This document shows, piece by piece, positions 62,003 through 64,000 of a stretch of 64,000 nt of DNA (within the stretch, counting starts at the first letter, position 1; each line of letters opens with the position of its first letter). The position numbers and the translations under genes were made by a program. The notes below the pieces were generated by a model that saw only the letters and a list, made by a program, of their open reading frames with translations, was not told where the DNA came from and ran no database searches. The stretch is taken from the NCBI GenBank assembly GCA_034509425.1, contig JAVTVJ010000070.1, positions 434,001-498,000 on the forward strand, in the 5' to 3' direction. Source of the stretch: Eopsaltria australis (lineage: Eukaryota; Chordata; Aves; Passeriformes; Petroicidae).

Positions 62003-64000
62003 TGTGTTGACCCTGTAACTGACAGTCTTCAGGGGACAAGGTGGTTTGTGCCCAAGGTTTGTACGATGCATCAAAGAGCAGGATTATCTTTTGTGATGCT
62101 TGAGGATTTGCAGCTTCATTAGCTTTTTTTTTTTTTCTCACATAAGTACAAACTTACTAGTTGCAATAGAAGAATTCTGATAGAGTACTGCAGGTGAAGT
62201 TTTGAGGAGTTGACCTACACACCATTGAGTCTACACTTTGAGGACATATTATGTGGAGAGGTATTCCCCTGAGAAGTACTAATAAAATAACCTCTTTAGG
62301 ACTGCAATTTTTTTGCCTTGTATTATACAACTAGAAAAGGTAGAAAGGACAAAGTGATCATTCTCAAGTGTTAATTATGAACATCTTCATTGAATCTCCA
62401 TTAACTTGTCTTCACCATCTAATTCTCCTAGTTAGAATCTCCTGGCATATGTAAAATATGCACAGCAGAAGAAAATTCTGCTGATATATCAGGAGGTAAC
62501 TCTGCCATAAAGGTTGTATTAAGCTTTTCAATTAAAACAGACATAAATTTCTCCATTTCACACTTTAATGATCAAATGTAATCTTCAAATGTTCTAACAG
62601 CCGTTAAATTTTTCTAGAACATTTATAAGCTAAAACAAACTGTTCCATTAGTAGCAGAACTAATGAAACTTGTTTTCCCATTGTCACCAGTCCTTGCACA
62701 CCAGCCCACACTTTCATGCAACCACCACAGCAGGAGTGTAGCTTATCTGGAGCTGTGCACCTGCTAAAGGATTTTTCTTTTTTTCCTGTATGTTGGCTCC
62801 TGCCCCTTAGAAAAGATTTGGACTGAGCTCTGATTTTCCATTACTAAAGGAATAAATAATGCCTTCTCCCTAGAAGTAAATTTCTAATGAGGAAGCAGGG
62901 GAAAATACTTTAATATCCTTAAAATTTTTTCCACTTTCAAATGTGAACAAAATAAACCAATTGAGGGGACAGTGAAAGTATAATCACTTGATTTTTACTT
63001 TTAAAGAAAGCTCATTAAATCTGATATGCTCTATAAAAAATTGAGGTGGAACCTGGTTTTGAAATGCAGCTTTAAGGGCATTGCCTTATTTTAAATATGG
63101 GCTAAGAGTACTTAAGATAAAATTCCAACTCTGTGAAAAGGTATAAATTTTCTATTCTTTCTCAAGTGGAAAGAATTGGATGCATTAAAAGGACTTTCAA
63201 TTCAGCAGATTTTAATGTTGCTGAACACTTCCTTTGAGATGGAATTAACTCTAACTTGCTTCTTTCTGTCTCAGATGGTTGTCTGTGTTGAATGATCCAG
63301 GTACTGATATTTCATCAAACATATATATCTACAGCCATTTATGAACTGTTGTTTGCTTTTTAAAATTAAAAAAAAAAAATCCACTCAACCTTCTCTCTGT
63401 AGTCTGGATCCAGAAAGATTTGTGTAACAAATCTGTTGCAGTTAAGGTCAAAACTAAGTTCTGAATCTGGGAGACATAGTTGGGGTTCTGTTTGAGAATG
63501 AATCTGTGAATTAGGTATTGGGGCTGTTCAAGTTGACAAGACTTTACTGCAGATATTTTAGGAGGAAGGAATTCTTGTGGAACAGGTAGTGCTTCTGTGA
63601 AGTCCTTGTGTTAGGGTTGAGTGATTCTTGGCAGTGATTCCTAGTTCAGGTTGGTGGGGCAGCACTGATATTAGTCTGTTTTATTAAAACCCCATAAAAC
63701 CCCTTTTTCTGTTACACTGAGAAACAAAAGATGTCTTTGACCGTAAAGAGTTCTTTTTAATTCACAATTCAGTTCTACTTTTTTTTTTTATTTTAAAACA
63801 TGGGATTTTAACTTAAGCAAGTCATAAAACTACAGTGATATTCCAACTTTTATAGGAATTATTCTTAATTTGCAGCAATAACATTATTTGCAGATAAAAA
63901 CACTCTGCCTTCCTGCTAATGAGTGTGGTCTCCCAGTATACTAACTTAAGGGCTTATTTTTTGGCTTTTTTTGCTGTGGTCTTGTGTCTTTTTCTTGTCT
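62003..64000. other. non-coding DNA to the window end
   Basis: AT-rich, unique-looking sequence with T13 at 62124-62136, A12 at 63368-63379 and T11 at 63779-63789. No gene, LTR or CR1 recognised. Confidence 0.75.

Noticed and set aside
1..64000. CRISPR arrays, bacterial operons, ribosomal or snRNA genes, mitochondrial insertions, CpG islands
   Set aside because: Looked for on both strands by eye; none seen, and the repeats show a bird nuclear genome.

Overview
The window reads as vertebrate nuclear DNA from a bird, most likely a passerine. It is visibly AT-rich and poor in CpG, has no long open reading frame, and carries few interspersed repeats. Those I recognise are bird types: degraded CR1 LINE fragments, at least one solo LTR of an endogenous retrovirus, and one tRNA-Ile-headed SINE with a CR1-like tail resembling the TguSINE1 family described from zebra finch. 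That SINE is the best pointer to a songbird. Family names are from memory of consensus sequences; I could not run a repeat search.

No protein-coding gene can be supported. The longest open frames are about 145-150 codons and show no known domain; several are explained by CR1 antisense frames or by a poly-T tract read as phenylalanine. The whole window is therefore either intergenic or inside one very large intron, and the sequence does not say which. Two weak exon-like segments (8521-8595 and 10989-11093) are recorded at low confidence.

Layout. 1-9.3 kb: unique AT-rich DNA with a 17-bp tandem duplication. 9.3-9.7 kb: CR1 internal (reverse-transcriptase region) fragment, plus strand. 13.55-13.89 kb: solo LTR, minus orientation, with matching termini and a 7-bp target duplication. 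17.5-17.7 kb: GC-richer patch with clustered inverted repeats and a TATA-like site. 18.8 kb: 42-nt pure pyrimidine run. 26.0 kb: short CR1 3' end, minus strand. 39.1-39.6 kb: CR1 3' end, plus strand. 42.6-44.1 kb: two CR1 3' ends in opposite orientation about 1.1 kb apart. 47.6 kb: the tRNA-Ile SINE. 50.4-50.9 kb: probable second LTR. 57.3-58.8 kb: two segments with a conserved-noncoding look. 61.5-62.0 kb: CR1 internal fragment, plus strand.

I found no novel biological system. The points most worth checking are the SINE, the LTR termini, the inverted CR1 pair, the possible conserved enhancers at 57-59 kb, and a recurrent A-run/C-run junction pattern.
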